This document shows positions 34,696 to 46,215 of a stretch of 64,000 bases of DNA, in pieces. The stretch's first letter is position 1. Every line of letters starts with the position of its first letter. The position numbers and the translations under genes are program-made. Under the pieces are notes generated by a model. It saw nothing but the letters and a program-made list of their open reading frames with translations. It did no database searches and had not been told where the DNA came from. Origin of the DNA: Metaphire vulgaris (Eukaryota; Annelida; Clitellata; Crassiclitellata; Megascolecidae); the NCBI GenBank assembly GCA_018105865.1, contig CM030848.1, positions 4,905,301-4,969,300 on the forward strand, read 5' to 3'.

Positions 34696-37680
34696 TTGAC
34701 AGTTAGAGACAAAGCCATATGTCTAAGAGGTAAAGGTGATAACAAATATAGAGATAATATGGAAGTAATTAGGCATAAATCTAGGGGTGACATAGAATAT
34801 GGTTTCTCTAGCTGTCACAATTATAATACAGATGAAATTATTAATAACGGTAATGTAGTTAGTATGTCAGGGTATGGAAAACCACTGAACTGTTTTTATG
34901 TAAATGCTAGGAGTTTGATTGGGGTTTTTAAAATGGCCGAGTTGGAGATGCAAGTAAAAGTTATGAGTCCAGACATTATCGGAATCACAGAATCGTGGGC
35001 CAAATGTGACATTGATGATACCGAACTAAATTTACAGGGATATGCTATGTTTAGAAAAGATAGGGAAAACCAGAGCAGCAAAGGTCATGGAGCAGGAGGG
35101 GTACTACTTTACATTAAAGAAGGCTTGCATGCCATGGAGCGAACAGACATAGAAAATGATCACTTCAAGGAGCATATATGGTGTGAAATCAGAAGTCACT
35201 GAGAGAAAATATTGGTAGGGGTTTGTTACAGAACACCAAGTGCTATGGAAGAATCAGATAATGGAATGTTTGCTTTATTGAACAAGGTATCAAGAGAAAA
35301 TGTTGTTATAATGGGTGACTTTAATTATCATGTAGACTGGGAAACGCTGGATACAGAGAGATCATGTGATAGGAAATTTCTGGACTGTGTCAATGATAAT
35401 TTTCTGTTTCAGCATGTGACAAGGCCAACAAGAAGCAACAACATATTAGACCTGGTTCTAACAAGAGAGGAGAATATAGTTTCCAACGTGGAGGTTGGGC
35501 AGAATTTTGCAACAAGTGATCACCAAATGGTCAGTTTTACTATTAACTTTGGGATTGGTCAACAAAAGCAGTTTCTGGATAGACGTAACTTTTTTAAGGG
35601 AGAATATGACCTGGCAAGGAAGATGATTACAGAAATGGATTTGGAGAGGGAGATAACAGGAAAAGACACTGAGGGAGGTTGGAGCATATTTACCAAATGT
35701 ATGTCCAAAGTCATAGAATTGACCATTCCCAAACAGAAGAAAATTAATAACAAACTTCCTTGGATAACAAGAGAAGTGCAACGAAAAAGAAGGGCGAAAA
35801 ACAAAGCGTGGAGGAAACTAAGTAAACTCAGATTAGCAAGTAAAGGAAATGAGCAGAATCAGCACAGACTTAAGATCTTGGAGGAACAGTATACTCAGAA
35901 AAGAAAAGCATCAGCAGTTACTAACAAGATGGCTATTGCAAATTTTGAAGGTAGATTAGCAAAAATATAAAACAGAACAGTAAAAGTTTCTACAAATATT
36001 GTAATAGAAAGTTGAGACGAAAGGACACAGTCGGTCCCCTCTTGACAGCGCAGGATGTGCAATAACAGACGATGTAGAAACTGCACAGATTCTAAATAAC
36101 TATTTTTGTTCAGTATTTACAGAGGAAAATACAAATACTATGCCAGAAGCCAAAATTGTGTTTGATGGAAATGAAGAAGAAATGCTAACAGATATAGTGT
36201 GTACAAAAGAATGTGTTATCAAGGTTTTGACCAATTTAAAGACAGACAAGAGCCCAGGATTAGATGGCTTACACCCAAAGTTTCTTTACGAGGTTCGAAA
36301 TGAAATAGGACATGCAATTGCTTTGATAATCAATGAATCACTCAGAACTGGAGTAGTACCGCAAGACTGGAGAGACGCATTAGTCAGCCCACTGTTCAAG
36401 AAGGAAAACGAAGTGAACCAAGCAATTACAGACCAGTGAGCCTAACATCTGTAATCGGTAAAGTTATGGAAAAAATACTGAAAGAAAGCATTTTGGAACA
36501 TTTGACTAGGCATAAAATTGTTAAAGATAGTCAGCATGGATTTACAAAGGGGCGTTCATGCCTGACCAACCTGTTGGACTTTCTGGAGGAGGTTTTTGAT
36601 AAGCTAGACAAGGGCAAGGGAGTAGACATAATATATTTAGATTTTGCCAAAGCTTTTGATAAAGTACCCATATAAGGCTGGCTGCCAAACTGAAGTCCTG
36701 TGGAATAAGGGGCAATATTCTCAGATGGATTGAAAATTGTTGAAGGGAAGAAGACAGAAGGTTGGCATTAGGGGAGGCCATTCGCAATGGGCAAGAGTTA
36801 TCAGTGGAGTGCCTCAGGGCTCAGTGCTTGGGCCATTGCTTTTTCTAATATATATAAATGATATCGATGAAGGATTACTGTCCAAAATTTCAAAGTTTGC
36901 CGATGACACAAAGTTATGCAGAAATATAGACTCGGAGGATGATGCAAAAATTTTACAAGAAGATCTAAGGAAATTGTTTCAGTGGTCTGTGGACTGGCAG
37001 ATGCTTTTCAATATTGATAAATGTTCTGTAATGCATGTTGGGAAGTCTAATAATGGTAATGAATATTCTTTAGGGGAAGGTTCTAACCACAACAGAAAAA
37101 GAAAGAGACTTAGGATAATCACCCATAGAAGTATGAATCCATCTCACCAATGCATGGAGGCAGCAAAAAGGGAAACCAAATGTTGGGAATGGTGAAAAGG
37201 ACAATTGTGAGTCGTGACAAAGAGATAATCATTAAACTTTATAAGTCATTAGTAAGGCCTCATCTGGAATACTGTGTTCAGGCTTGGAATCCATTCTTGA
37301 AAAAGATATAGAACTTTTAGAAAAGTGCAAAGACGAGCAACGAAGATGGTCAATGGGTGCCATAATTTAAGCTACGAAAAAGACTTCAATATTGTGGACT
37401 GACAACATTAGAAAGGAGAAGAGAAAGAGGAGATTTGATAGAAACATACAAAATAATGACTGGGAAAGTAGATGTGCCATATGATCGATTCTTTACATTG
37501 GCACACTATAGCAGCACAAGAGGCCACAAGTGCAAAATGTTTAAGCAGAGGGTTGGTCCAAGAAGAAAAACTTTTTTTAGTGCAAGGGTTGTGGACAAAT
37601 GGAACAGTTTGGACGAGGTGGGAGTGACAGTTGAAACAGTGAACGGATTCAAAGGCTATCTAGATAAACTAGGTTATTGA
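34696..37680 (+). pseudogene. CR1 ORF2: endonuclease and reverse transcriptase
   Basis: The APE endonuclease comes first: NCFYVNARSL, IIGITESWAK, GAGGVLLYIK, then an in-frame TGA at 35200, and on to GVCYRTPS, VIMGDFNYHVDW and SDHQMVSF. The frame shifts near 35965. The RT follows: DKSPGLDGLHPKFLYE, LTSVIGKVMEKIL, QHGFTKGRSCLTNLLDF, DIIYLDFAKAFDKV, SGVPQGSVLGPLLF and FADDTKLC (the catalytic box). The C-terminus reads LIETYKIMTGKVD and WNSLDEVGVTVETVNGFKGY. At least four frame changes (about 35.97, 36.43, 36.68 and 37.1-37.4 kb) make it a pseudogene. Confidence 0.93.
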
Positions 37681-37745
37681 ATGCAGATGGTTACATCAGT
37701 GGTTTTCACACAGGCTTACTTAGCCTCCTAAACCACTTAAAATCA

Positions 37746-37815
<70 letters not shown>

Positions 37816-38493
37816 AAGCGCACTTCATAATTCGTTCATTGACGTCAATTGTCTAACAGAAACGTAACGACGGAAGTAATAAACCATTAACTACTGATTT
37901 GTAAATCATAGATCACAATAAAATTAGTCAGAATTTTTGTATCAAATAGATTAAATGATGCATCACTTGGAATATCGCTCTAAAATAGCGCAGAATATTT
38001 CTCTATGCAGTCGTTTTTATTTTCGACGATGATTCAGTCTCATGAAAACATCCGAACTTAATATGACCTAAACATGCTGCTTATTGGATGTTCCTTGTAT
38101 CGCAACTAACTTTTCCGCTCTGGAAATTACTTCTGAATGTAACAAAACACACACACCAAATAGACAATCTCTTGCTAGGCCTATATGAACAACAATACGT
38201 TAACTTTTAATAAAACTATGAAGGCAACAAGTACGAAGATTGGTGCAACAGGAGCATGAGGGATTGATATAGCGCATTATGAAGATCTTCGCGTGTCAGA
38301 GTAAATTCATGAATGACACGAATGACTATATCAAAGGTTGTACGATTGTAGCTAAAGACATTATAATCAGAAACGCTTCTAAGCATGGGCAGAGTTCGTT
38401 GAACAGGCGCAATGGCCATTTTAGCCCCTCCCGTGAACATCCCAAAGCCCCAAAAGTGAGTTGGCAGCGCCGGAAACGAAACTAGTATAGATA

Positions 38494-38540
<47 letters not shown>

Positions 38541-38545
38541 TAGAT
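37816..38545. other. Non-coding, ending in a (TA)n tract
   Basis: (TA)n runs from 38495 to 38537. A TAGGCCTA lies at 38176. No gene recognised. Confidence 0.55.
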
Positions 38546-39269
38546 GTTGCAAACGTAAAATCTGAAATAAAAAAACGTAAAAACGCGTTTTTCTGAAAAT
38601 ATAAAAACGTAAAAACGTTGGATAAATGTTAATTTATTTTTTTTAGCCAACACAAAAATTAACATGTTATTTTTTTACTGTGGTGGCATAATTAGTTTAT
38701 AAACGAAGAAAAGCAAGACAACGAGAAGCACTCATTAGTAGGCCTAATGCAGAAAAAACGCTATATATGTAGGCCTATTTATTTATTGTGACAATTTGTT
38801 AATAGCTTTTTTGAATAAATATTAATAGCATAGTCCTGGCGCCAAATTAATTAGTTCCTCTAAAAACCACAGACAGTCAATACACGAAGTGATCATCTTA
38901 GGTTTAACGCAAACGTATCACCTTCAAAGCTGGTTAAACTCATATTGTAAGAAATTCTAAGTAATTGCCGATAATATTTTTAAATACACCGCACCTTTTC
39001 GTATAAATTCCGTACAATTTACAACAAAAGCAAGAGAATTCAACTCAATTTTGTTCGTATTTCGACTTTTCAATATTGCCGCGTTTTCGCGCTAAACATC
39101 ACGTAATTGAAATTGTGTAACGCCTTGATTAATATTTGAAAATTTTGATTCACCGCTTGTCTGACCTATGATCTAGACATAATGGAAATACCATATTGCA
39201 AAAACCGTTGAAAAACTCAATAAAATAGAAAACGTAAAAAACGCGTTTTTTGTTGGCGAGAAAAAACGT

Positions 39270-39274
<5 letters not shown>
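38546..39274 (-). mobile_element. Subterminal-repeat DNA element, copy 2
   Basis: Inverted relative to the 5082-5876 copy. The left end is CATAGATGTTGCAAACG, followed by repeated CGTAAAAACG and AAACGCG blocks; the far end has matching AAACGTAAAAAACGCG repeats. Both sides lie against (TA)n tracts (38495-38540 and 39274-39306), so the target duplication cannot be read. Non-coding. Confidence 0.8.
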
Positions 39275-39307
<33 letters not shown>

Positions 39308-39311
39308 CATT

Positions 39312-39455
39312 GTAAGTACACGAAATAGTTGATGGCCTCTTTGCTTATCAGACTTTTTCTTAAATTAAACTAAAGCTGAAATTGAGGAGCACATCTCAAT
39401 CAACTTCAGAAAAGTCTGACAAGCAAAAAGGTGATCATCTATTTCGCATACTTAC
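39312..39455. mobile_element. Small foldback element with the shared motif at both arms
   Basis: The left arm GTAAGTACACGAAATAG through CTTTGCTTATCAGACTTTTT is answered by a right arm that reads, reverse-complemented, GTAAGTATGCGAAATAG through TTTTTGCTTGTCAGACTTTT. Each arm is about 50 bp, separated by a 45-bp centre. Confidence 0.7.
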
Positions 39456-41382
39456 TTCTTTAACCTGTCCATTATTTTTTTATCATTTTTCGCCCTGATA
39501 ATTTTGCGCACCACCTAAAATTTAGTGCCTGGAAAGTGGGCGGTCATAGACTAGGACATAGTCCACCCAGTTTTTCCCTTCTAGAACGGCTACTGGAGTT
39601 TAGCTCTCCTCCCTCAAGACAAAAACCCGACTCCGTTTATGTTTTTAAGAGACTTGCAACACATATTGAAATTCTAACCGTTTGCTCTTTATTGTAAATC
39701 TATATGCAAAGAGTATTGAAGCAGTGAAGGAGGAGAAGAAGTTGACACTGACAGAGGCTTATAGCAAGCAATTCAAGTTTTTTATCACTTGCTTATAATG
39801 AGTTTGACGCATCTTGATTCTTCACGCAGGCTTTTTTGCCAAACATTAGCTGCCACCTATAAGCACAGCGCCTCCAATGCTCTTGAAGTCTGCACTGCAA
39901 CTGCATGCGCCTTCAGTCTCGGTCAAAATACAACGATAGCAACTGCCCCAGTATCTACAACGAGCTTTCAAACCCCCCTTCCCCATTGTTTGACCGCCCT
40001 CTGCACTTGACGGTTGCGCAATTATAAATCAGGGAACAGAGTTATCGCAGTTCACCGTCCTCAATTCCGCGACTCAGCGAGGCGTCCAATTTATCAGTCA
40101 GAAGAAAATTGAGAACATTTAGAATTATCATTTTGAGTGGCTGAACAGCATTTACAACCAAATCTCTTGCAGATTTTATAGTAGATTTGGATTTGCGGGG
40201 CAGAGAGAACTTAGAATTCACATCGTCTTAATACACCAACACGTTACGTTGCTCTCTAAAACAATGTTTCATTCAGGCATTCACTCGGGGGCGAAGACCT
40301 CGGGCGATCAGTTCCCGTGGAAAGTGGACGTAATTTTTAAAAAGTAGTATTCCACACCTTGACTTAGTTGTCTTGGCCGTGATCGGCCAAATGCATGCTG
40401 CATTGGCACGTAACATGAAACGACCTTTCACTTCGCAGTAGTTCCTGCGTTATAACTCAGCAGATTCACTAAATAATAATTCTCATATCATCTCGCTATT
40501 TCTATCGCTATTCTTTGATATAATTTATAGTGTTTCGTGTCATATTGTAAAAAAGGGTCGTCCATAATGTACGTCACGCTCTGGGGGCAGTGAGGTTGGC
40601 TTGGCTATCAGCTAATTGAAGGACAGAACATTTTGAAACACGCTTATTTTAATAATAACGTGATTTCAAGTGGATTAGGACTCCGAACAGAATTTATTAG
40701 ATAGTAAGGAAATGTGTCCTTATGTGACCTTCATGTGCAATGTCAGCCGCCCCTCCCCAGACCCCGCTTCGGGTACAAAACTCTGAATGAGGCAGCGCTT
40801 TAAAATCATCTTCAGAATCAGGGGTGACGCAAACAGCATTTTGTAAGCGGCGAATAATAATTAAGTGAGTAAGAACAACGGATTCTTCTCACTTTATATC
40901 TTCGTACTACTTCAACAAATGCTTATCACTATGGATGAATGGAGAGAGAACTTAGAATTCACATCGTCTTGGCAAACACTTGGCAAACAGGACTTCGAAT
41001 GGAGAAGTAATGAAGCACTAGGCTTGATTAAAAATTTCCAAACAGCTTAAATGACATCGTCGTCTTCTGTAATCCATTAAAACGCTTCACTTGCTGACGA
41101 CAGCTGTTCCAAAAGCTTTCGACGAACATTCTTCTAATTCAACTAAAGGCTATTTAGCATTTTCATTAGAAGCCATGCAACGATATATTCACAGCCAATC
41201 ACTTCGTCATTCGAGACTCTATTTGATAGGTTACAAATTGACCCAAATAATTCCCAAGCAGACAAAAGGCAGCAGCAGTCACGTTATCGGATAACAGTTA
41301 TCTACTGTGACTGATATCAATAGAACAGTTGAATATGCTCTCTCTTCAGTTGCCATTACGTACAAATGTGAATTATAATCAG
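39456..41382. other. Non-coding; one transposon end and a 28-bp direct repeat
   Basis: At 40553 AAGGGTCGTCCATAATG, then TACGTCACGC, matches the end type of the 50724-51127 element, without a visible partner. An exact 28-bp repeat lies at 40202-40229 and 40943-40970 (AGAGAGAACTTAGAATTCAC and eight more bases). No gene recognised. Confidence 0.5.
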
Positions 41383-41874
41383 CAATAGCGCTTATCGGCT
41401 AACTGCGTTATAGTTAAAATTAGAATCGGGAATCAGGTCAAGCGCACTGCGCATGCGTATGCAAATGTGGACATTTAATGTAGACATTGAAATAACGTCG
41501 GATTGTAAAAGTTTTAATTCATAAAACGCGCTGCTTGACGTCCACATTTGCATAAACCTGCGCGCGCAGCCTTGGCCTAATTATTGTCGATAAGCGCTAT
41601 TGGCTCACAAAATTAATTCTATCAGTCGATGACCAAGATTCGTCATCATCACGAAATAGCGCTTATCGACCAATCCGATACGTGACGTTATGCATCTACA
41701 ATAATTAGGCCAAGGCCGCGTACATGTTTATGCAAATGTGGACAGCCAGAGTGAACATGGCGTCAGGCAGCGCGTTTTTACTGTTCACATTTGCATATAC
41801 GCATACGCAATGCGAGTGGCCTGATTACCGATTCTAATTTTAACTATAACGCGGCTAGCCGATAAGCGCTATTG
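41383..41874. mobile_element. 492-bp imperfect palindrome of two inverted MITE copies
   Basis: Unit 1 (41383-41603) and unit 2 (41654-41874) are each about 221 bp and bounded by AATAGCGCTTATCG in inverted orientation. Unit 2 is the reverse complement of unit 1, separated by 50 bp. Inside each unit another inverted pair, TATGCAAATGTG and CACATTTGCATA, brings four octamer-like ATGCAAAT words. Non-coding; it can fold as a large hairpin. Confidence 0.87.
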
Positions 41875-41888
41875 CGAGTAATCTCACT

Positions 41889-41940
<52 letters not shown>
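41889..41940. repeat. (AAT)n microsatellite, split by a Helitron-like element
   Basis: The AAT run stops at 41940 and resumes at 42847 as TAATAATAATAATTT. Confidence 0.93.
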
Positions 41941-41941
<1 letters not shown>

Positions 41942-42846
41942 CTTAAATAATAATTCTCTTTGTTCGGTAAGGTAAGGCAAGTTTGTCAGTCACGCTACAC
42001 GGCAGATATTGGAAGACATCGTTTCCATTGACAACCAAACTGTATAATCGACGGAGCGTTTGACGAAGCGTATTCATTGCAACTTCACGAATCGTCCTGA
42101 TTGCCTGCACGTTGTACGGCACCACTGAAGGCGCAGTACCCTGTGTGGCGCCGTAAGCCCTATTGGGGACGCAGTCCCCCGCGTTGGGCCGCAGCCTGCA
42201 AACCCTACTGGAAGGGCGCGTATCCTCCCGTCGTAAACCAAGCCCCAGCCGACGCGGAGGCCGTAGGCCCTTCTGGGGCGCAGCCTCCCGTCGGAGACCA
42301 AGCCCCCGAGGGAGACCGTAGGCCCCACTGAGGGGCGCAGCCCCACTTTTGGGGCCGCAGGTCCTACTGGGGGCGTAGCCCCATGTGAGGCCGTAGGCCA
42401 TACTGGGGGCGCAACCTCCCGTGGGAGACCTAATCCCAGTCCCCATGGAGGCTGTAGGCTCCACTTGGGGCACAACCTCTCGGGAAGAAAAGTCCCAGTC
42501 CTCTGTGGGAGACAAAGCCCCTTTGGGTCCGTAAGCCGAAAAGGAGCCGTATGCCCAAAAGGGGCCGTAGGTAACACTGGAGGGCGCATTTCCCGTTGAA
42601 GACCAAATCCCATTAGAACCGTAGGCCCAAACCTTAGTCGTAAGGTCCGTTATGGTGTGCAGCCCCTGTAGTTGGGTAGGGCAAGACCACCCAGTGAGAA
42701 CATAAGAAAATTTCTAAATGATAATCTACGCATTCACTTTACATTTTCAGATTTTAAAAAATTTCTAAATGCAATAATATGAACTTTTGCAATAAGTCGG
42801 GGAAAGAGATAGTCCCTCCCGTCATTTTTGACGGGTTAACAGCTAG
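41941..42846 (+). mobile_element. Helitron-like non-autonomous element
   Basis: It starts TCTTAAATAATAATTC and ends with a hairpin CCCGTCA-TTTT-TGACGGG (42818-42835), then TTAACAGCTAG. It lies between A (41940) and T (42847). The 5' TC, a 3' hairpin a few bases before CTAG, and insertion between A and T without duplication are the defining features of Helitrons. The surrounding AAT repeat confirms both borders. The 906-bp interior encodes no Rep/helicase and is mostly the GC-rich repeat 42100-42660. Confidence 0.85.
42100..42660. repeat. GC-rich degenerate repeat inside the Helitron-like element
   Basis: Roughly ten units of 45-60 bp share GCCGTAGGCCCTACTGGGGG and CGCAGCCTCCCGTGGGAGAC motifs, each partly self-complementary. 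Open frames of 179 and 190 codons on the minus strand follow from the lack of stop-forming A/T and are not convincing genes. Confidence 0.8.
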
Positions 42847-43542
42847 TAATAATAATAATTTCTTTTTTAATTGGAGGTGCGATCAAATCTTTATATGTTT
42901 TAGCTTCACGCTAATTTTCATCACCGTCACTCCCTTATAAAAGCAGAAATAAAGAGCTAGGATCAAGTAGACCTTCAATGGCTGAACTATAGTAACGCAG
43001 AAAAACGGTCACCCCGGTCAGTGCCATGGCGTAATTCAAAGACAACGACGAAATTCCGGTTCCGCAGAATCTGATCACAAAACACGCAAGTAATACTATT
43101 CGTTTATCATCGCTGTTTATCGGGAATGCTTTGGTTTTGCGCATTAGAATTTCATTGTGTCGACTTGCACGAAGATTTGTTTTTCGGCGATTCATCTTCC
43201 ATTACTAAATGAAGTCTGCCTTGTTCGCATAAACATATTTCCTCGTGATTAGACGCGAATTAACTTTACTACAGTGGCATTAATGCTTATTCCAGCGGTC
43301 CGCAAACTTTCCACACGAAGGGACAATAGTTTGACAAATTTTTCTTTGCAGACCAAACTTAAAATTCTTTCTCGGGAAACTAAACAATGTTCGATTTGTT
43401 TTGGGTTGTTGGGTTTACCCTTGATAAGTCACTGGATAGATCGACTTCTGGTTTCTTGGCGGTCTACCCCATTAGAAGTAGAAATTTTTTGGTATGAACT
43501 CCAAAAGCTATTCTTTGCAATTGAACAATGATATAACAACAT
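42847..43542. other. No recognised gene; one possible transposon end
   Basis: CAGCGGTCCGCAAACTTT near 43297 resembles a hAT terminus, with no partner seen. Confidence 0.4.
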
Positions 43543-43732
43543 ACTATATAGCCTTCGGATGTTGACTATTGCCTGGCTGATCATATGCCTTCCCCATAGC
43601 TATTTTAAGAAAGGTTGAGCGCCTCAGGGGCGCCCATCCCCCCTGGCTGCTGGAAGCAGGTTCCCCCCTTCCCTGTCCTCCCTTTCCTCTCCTGCCCCTA
43701 AACGGGGGTCCGGCAGGGATTTATCTACACCA

Positions 43733-43811
<79 letters not shown>

Positions 43812-44895
43812 CGAAAAAGTAGCCGCATAAGACTCGACACTGAACATTGACAATCCCCATCCCCGCAAATTCATGGAAAAAAGCCTGGGGTCCGGGGTAT
43901 AACCCCGGAAATTTTTTGAAATCAATAGGCGCTCGTAGGTGAGTTTCAGTGCATTTTGGACATTAAATCGCATACTTTGGTGCACCAGGATAGGTCTCAT
44001 ACCAGTAACTTCTAATTCTTAATTTCTGGAAAATTCCAACAGCCACAAAGCACTATTAAATGTAAGTTGAAACTATGGAGAGATATCGCAGTAACTGCGC
44101 TGGCAAACTATTTAAAATTACCTGCAAATTATCTATTGGCAATATGACCACATCCAAATGCAAATAAAATAAATGCTACTTTTAGTATTTATTTTAAAAA
44201 TTAGATTTCTCCAACAGCCACACCTACATTATTTTACATAGATGATAGAGGCATTAAAGCTGCAACAACTGCAAATTGGGTAACTAGACTTAAGGCAACT
44301 GACTGAAACAAGCAAATTATAATTATTATTAACATTATTTAATTGCACCGTTTCACAGTTTTAAATGGATTGTAGTTTGTTGATGGAGGTCTTTAATTTG
44401 GAAGGCTGCAGTAGTGGAGGGAGTTGCAGTAGTCTAATTTGGAATGTAAACCTCATGTGAGTCTATTAGTTTGTTATAAACGATTTATATTTCACAGGAA
44501 GTTTGCACTCTTCATCATTAGAATGACTACGTAAAAGTTACAATAATAATAACATTTTATGAATGCCTGATAATAATGAACTTGAGCTTGAATTGAGTAC
44601 CGGTAATCTTATTTGAAGTTACAAAATTGCACTGCAATAAAGCCAGTAATTGCGCAGTCATTGAGGGGCCTATTGAATTAATATACTACTCTAAGTCTAA
44701 CGTGATACCAAAACTCAGGGGGGGAATTTCTTCCCCCCTAGGTTTTTCAGGAAGCATTTGCTTCCTTTCCCCCCTTGTGTGGGCTCCCCTGGAGCGCCTA
44801 AGAATAAGCAGCTGCTGTTGTGCTGCTTTCCAAGGCGCTATAGAAATCCACGAGATTTGACTTACTTTACGATTTTACTTACTTTACTTACTTAT
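43543..44895 (+). mobile_element. LINE family A tail, interrupted at 43625-44791
   Basis: 43543-43624 (GGATGTTGACTATTGCCTGG through GGTTGAGCGCCT) and 44792-44895 (GAGCGCCTAAGAATAAGCAG through AAGGCGCTATAGAAATCCAC and a TTACTTAC tail) rejoin to give the same 3' UTR seen intact at 6965-7126. Confidence 0.9.
43625..44791. mobile_element. hAT-like element inserted in the LINE tail
   Basis: The ends are CAGGGGCGCCCATCC and (reverse complement) CAGGGGAGCCCACAC. The perfect duplication GAGCGCCT (43617-43624 and 44792-44799) is confirmed by the intact LINE copy at 6850-7126, which has the 8 bp once. The 1167 bp include an (ATT)n run at 43735-43810. No transposase frame is seen. Confidence 0.93.
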
Positions 44896-44931
44896 ACTAT
44901 GCTATGTTACGTGCAACCACAGGCTTACAAC

Positions 44932-45155
44932 CAAGTATGTCCATGGGTTGGATTAACCCATGGGTTGGATTGGGTTGGGTCAGACTTTTCCATAATAATG
45001 GTGGGTTGGGTTGGGTCAGAAAATAAGTCATGGTTGTACTCTATTACGGTGGGTTGGGTCAAATAACACTATTACCGGCATGGGTTGGGTTGGGTTGGAG
45101 ATTTTGTGGGTTGGGTTGGATTGGGTTCTAAAAAATGGACCCATGGACAACTCTG
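44932..45155 (-). mobile_element. hAT-like MITE with CCAACCC repeats, copy 2
   Basis: Reverse orientation of the 19799-20037 element: CAAGTATGTCCATGGGTTGG at the left and (reverse complement) CAGAGTTGTCCATGG at the right. The perfect duplication CTTACAAC lies at 44924-44931 and 45156-45163. 224 bp. Confidence 0.93.
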
Positions 45156-46040
45156 CTTACAACTGACGACTCTATGTCTAAACACTGCAAACGATTTGCA
45201 CTTTCAGCTGAAATTTATTACATGTCAAATATCCTATGGTGGAGGCTGTCGCGGCCACTTGGAAACCCTTTGCGAGATAAATCTGGCCCGCGAGTCAGGG
45301 TTTGCGGGTCGCTGGGTTATACAGTTTCAGACGAAAAAATCGATGTAAACTGAGTCGATCTCGACTTCTCTTCTCTCCGTTTGCATTCGAATATCAAAGG
45401 TCGACATTTTTAGAACAATTATTTTCAAAGATCACGTTTCTCCCGATGGAAAATAACACAGGTATAAGATATGATTTGTTGATAACAAGCGCTGATAGAG
45501 ACATAATGAGAGATCAGAGCTCAGAGCATGGAAGGCGCTAAAAGCACGATGGATCTGTGGAAAGCAAACACCCTGTGTAATAGTGTGTAACTGTGTATTA
45601 CCTACTTCATAACTTTGTAGTATTTCTCGTTCTCGTAGTCCTAACTGATGAATAGCCTAGACAGTAGTCACTTAGTGCCTCAGTGGTCGGATGTTTATTG
45701 CGCTTAGTGCCTACTGATAGTGCCCAGAGCATACTGATACTGGTAGTGGCTAGCGATCAGCGCACTAACCTTGACATGATCAACGAAGTTGGATGACGAA
45801 TTAACGTTTCCGCAAACGACTTTATTGCCAAGACAGTGTTTACAACATGCACTAAAGTTTTTCTCATCAGGCTTGTTACTTTTCAATTTTGCGTCAACAT
45901 AGCACGTTTGAACAATTAATGAATTCATTTTAAGTAAACAGCAAAGATCATATATTTCTACATAGAATATCTAATCATGATTCGACATAGAATATCTAAT
46001 CCTGATTGCCCTATTCATAATTAGTTTTGATTGACGTAAC
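45156..46040. other. No recognised gene
   Basis: A local duplication of CGACATAGAATATCTAATC-like sequence lies at 45960-46002. Nothing else supported. Confidence 0.45.
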
Positions 46041-46044
46041 GTAA

Positions 46045-46215
46045 AGTAACGCTAACCAGTGTTGTTAGTGCTTGGCCTTGTGCTGGACTTGTACTGTGCT
46101 TAAGTACCAGAAAGCAAGTGCTTGTGCTTGGTATTGAAGGTTGAGTACTTGTGCTTGTAGTTGGCATTGAGGATTGGGTACTTGGACTTGGCCTTGAGGG
46201 TTGAGGCCTGCAAGT
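46045..46215. repeat. CTTGTGCTTGG-type repeats, probable DNA element end
   Basis: About a dozen variants of TGCTTGG/ACTTGGCCTTGAGG follow AGTGTTGTTAGTGC. The layout matches the subterminal regions of the other hAT-like families here, but only one end is evident. Confidence 0.5.

Larger units (their letters stand above)
33496..37815 (+). mobile_element. CR1-type LINE, near full length, inactivated
   Basis: Two-ORF non-LTR retrotransposon with a 5' leader (boundary uncertain), ORF1 at 33820-34690, ORF2 at 34696-37680, a short 3' UTR and an (ATT)n tail at 37748-37815. Several frameshifts and stops prevent activity. The 3' UTR end (TTTTCACACAGGC, TAGCCTCCTAAACCAC) is echoed in the SINE at the window's right edge. 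Confidence 0.92.

Noticed and set aside
41943..42613. Minus-strand open frames of 179 and 190 codons
   Set aside because: They lie in a GC-rich repeat inside the Helitron-like element and overlap in different frames.
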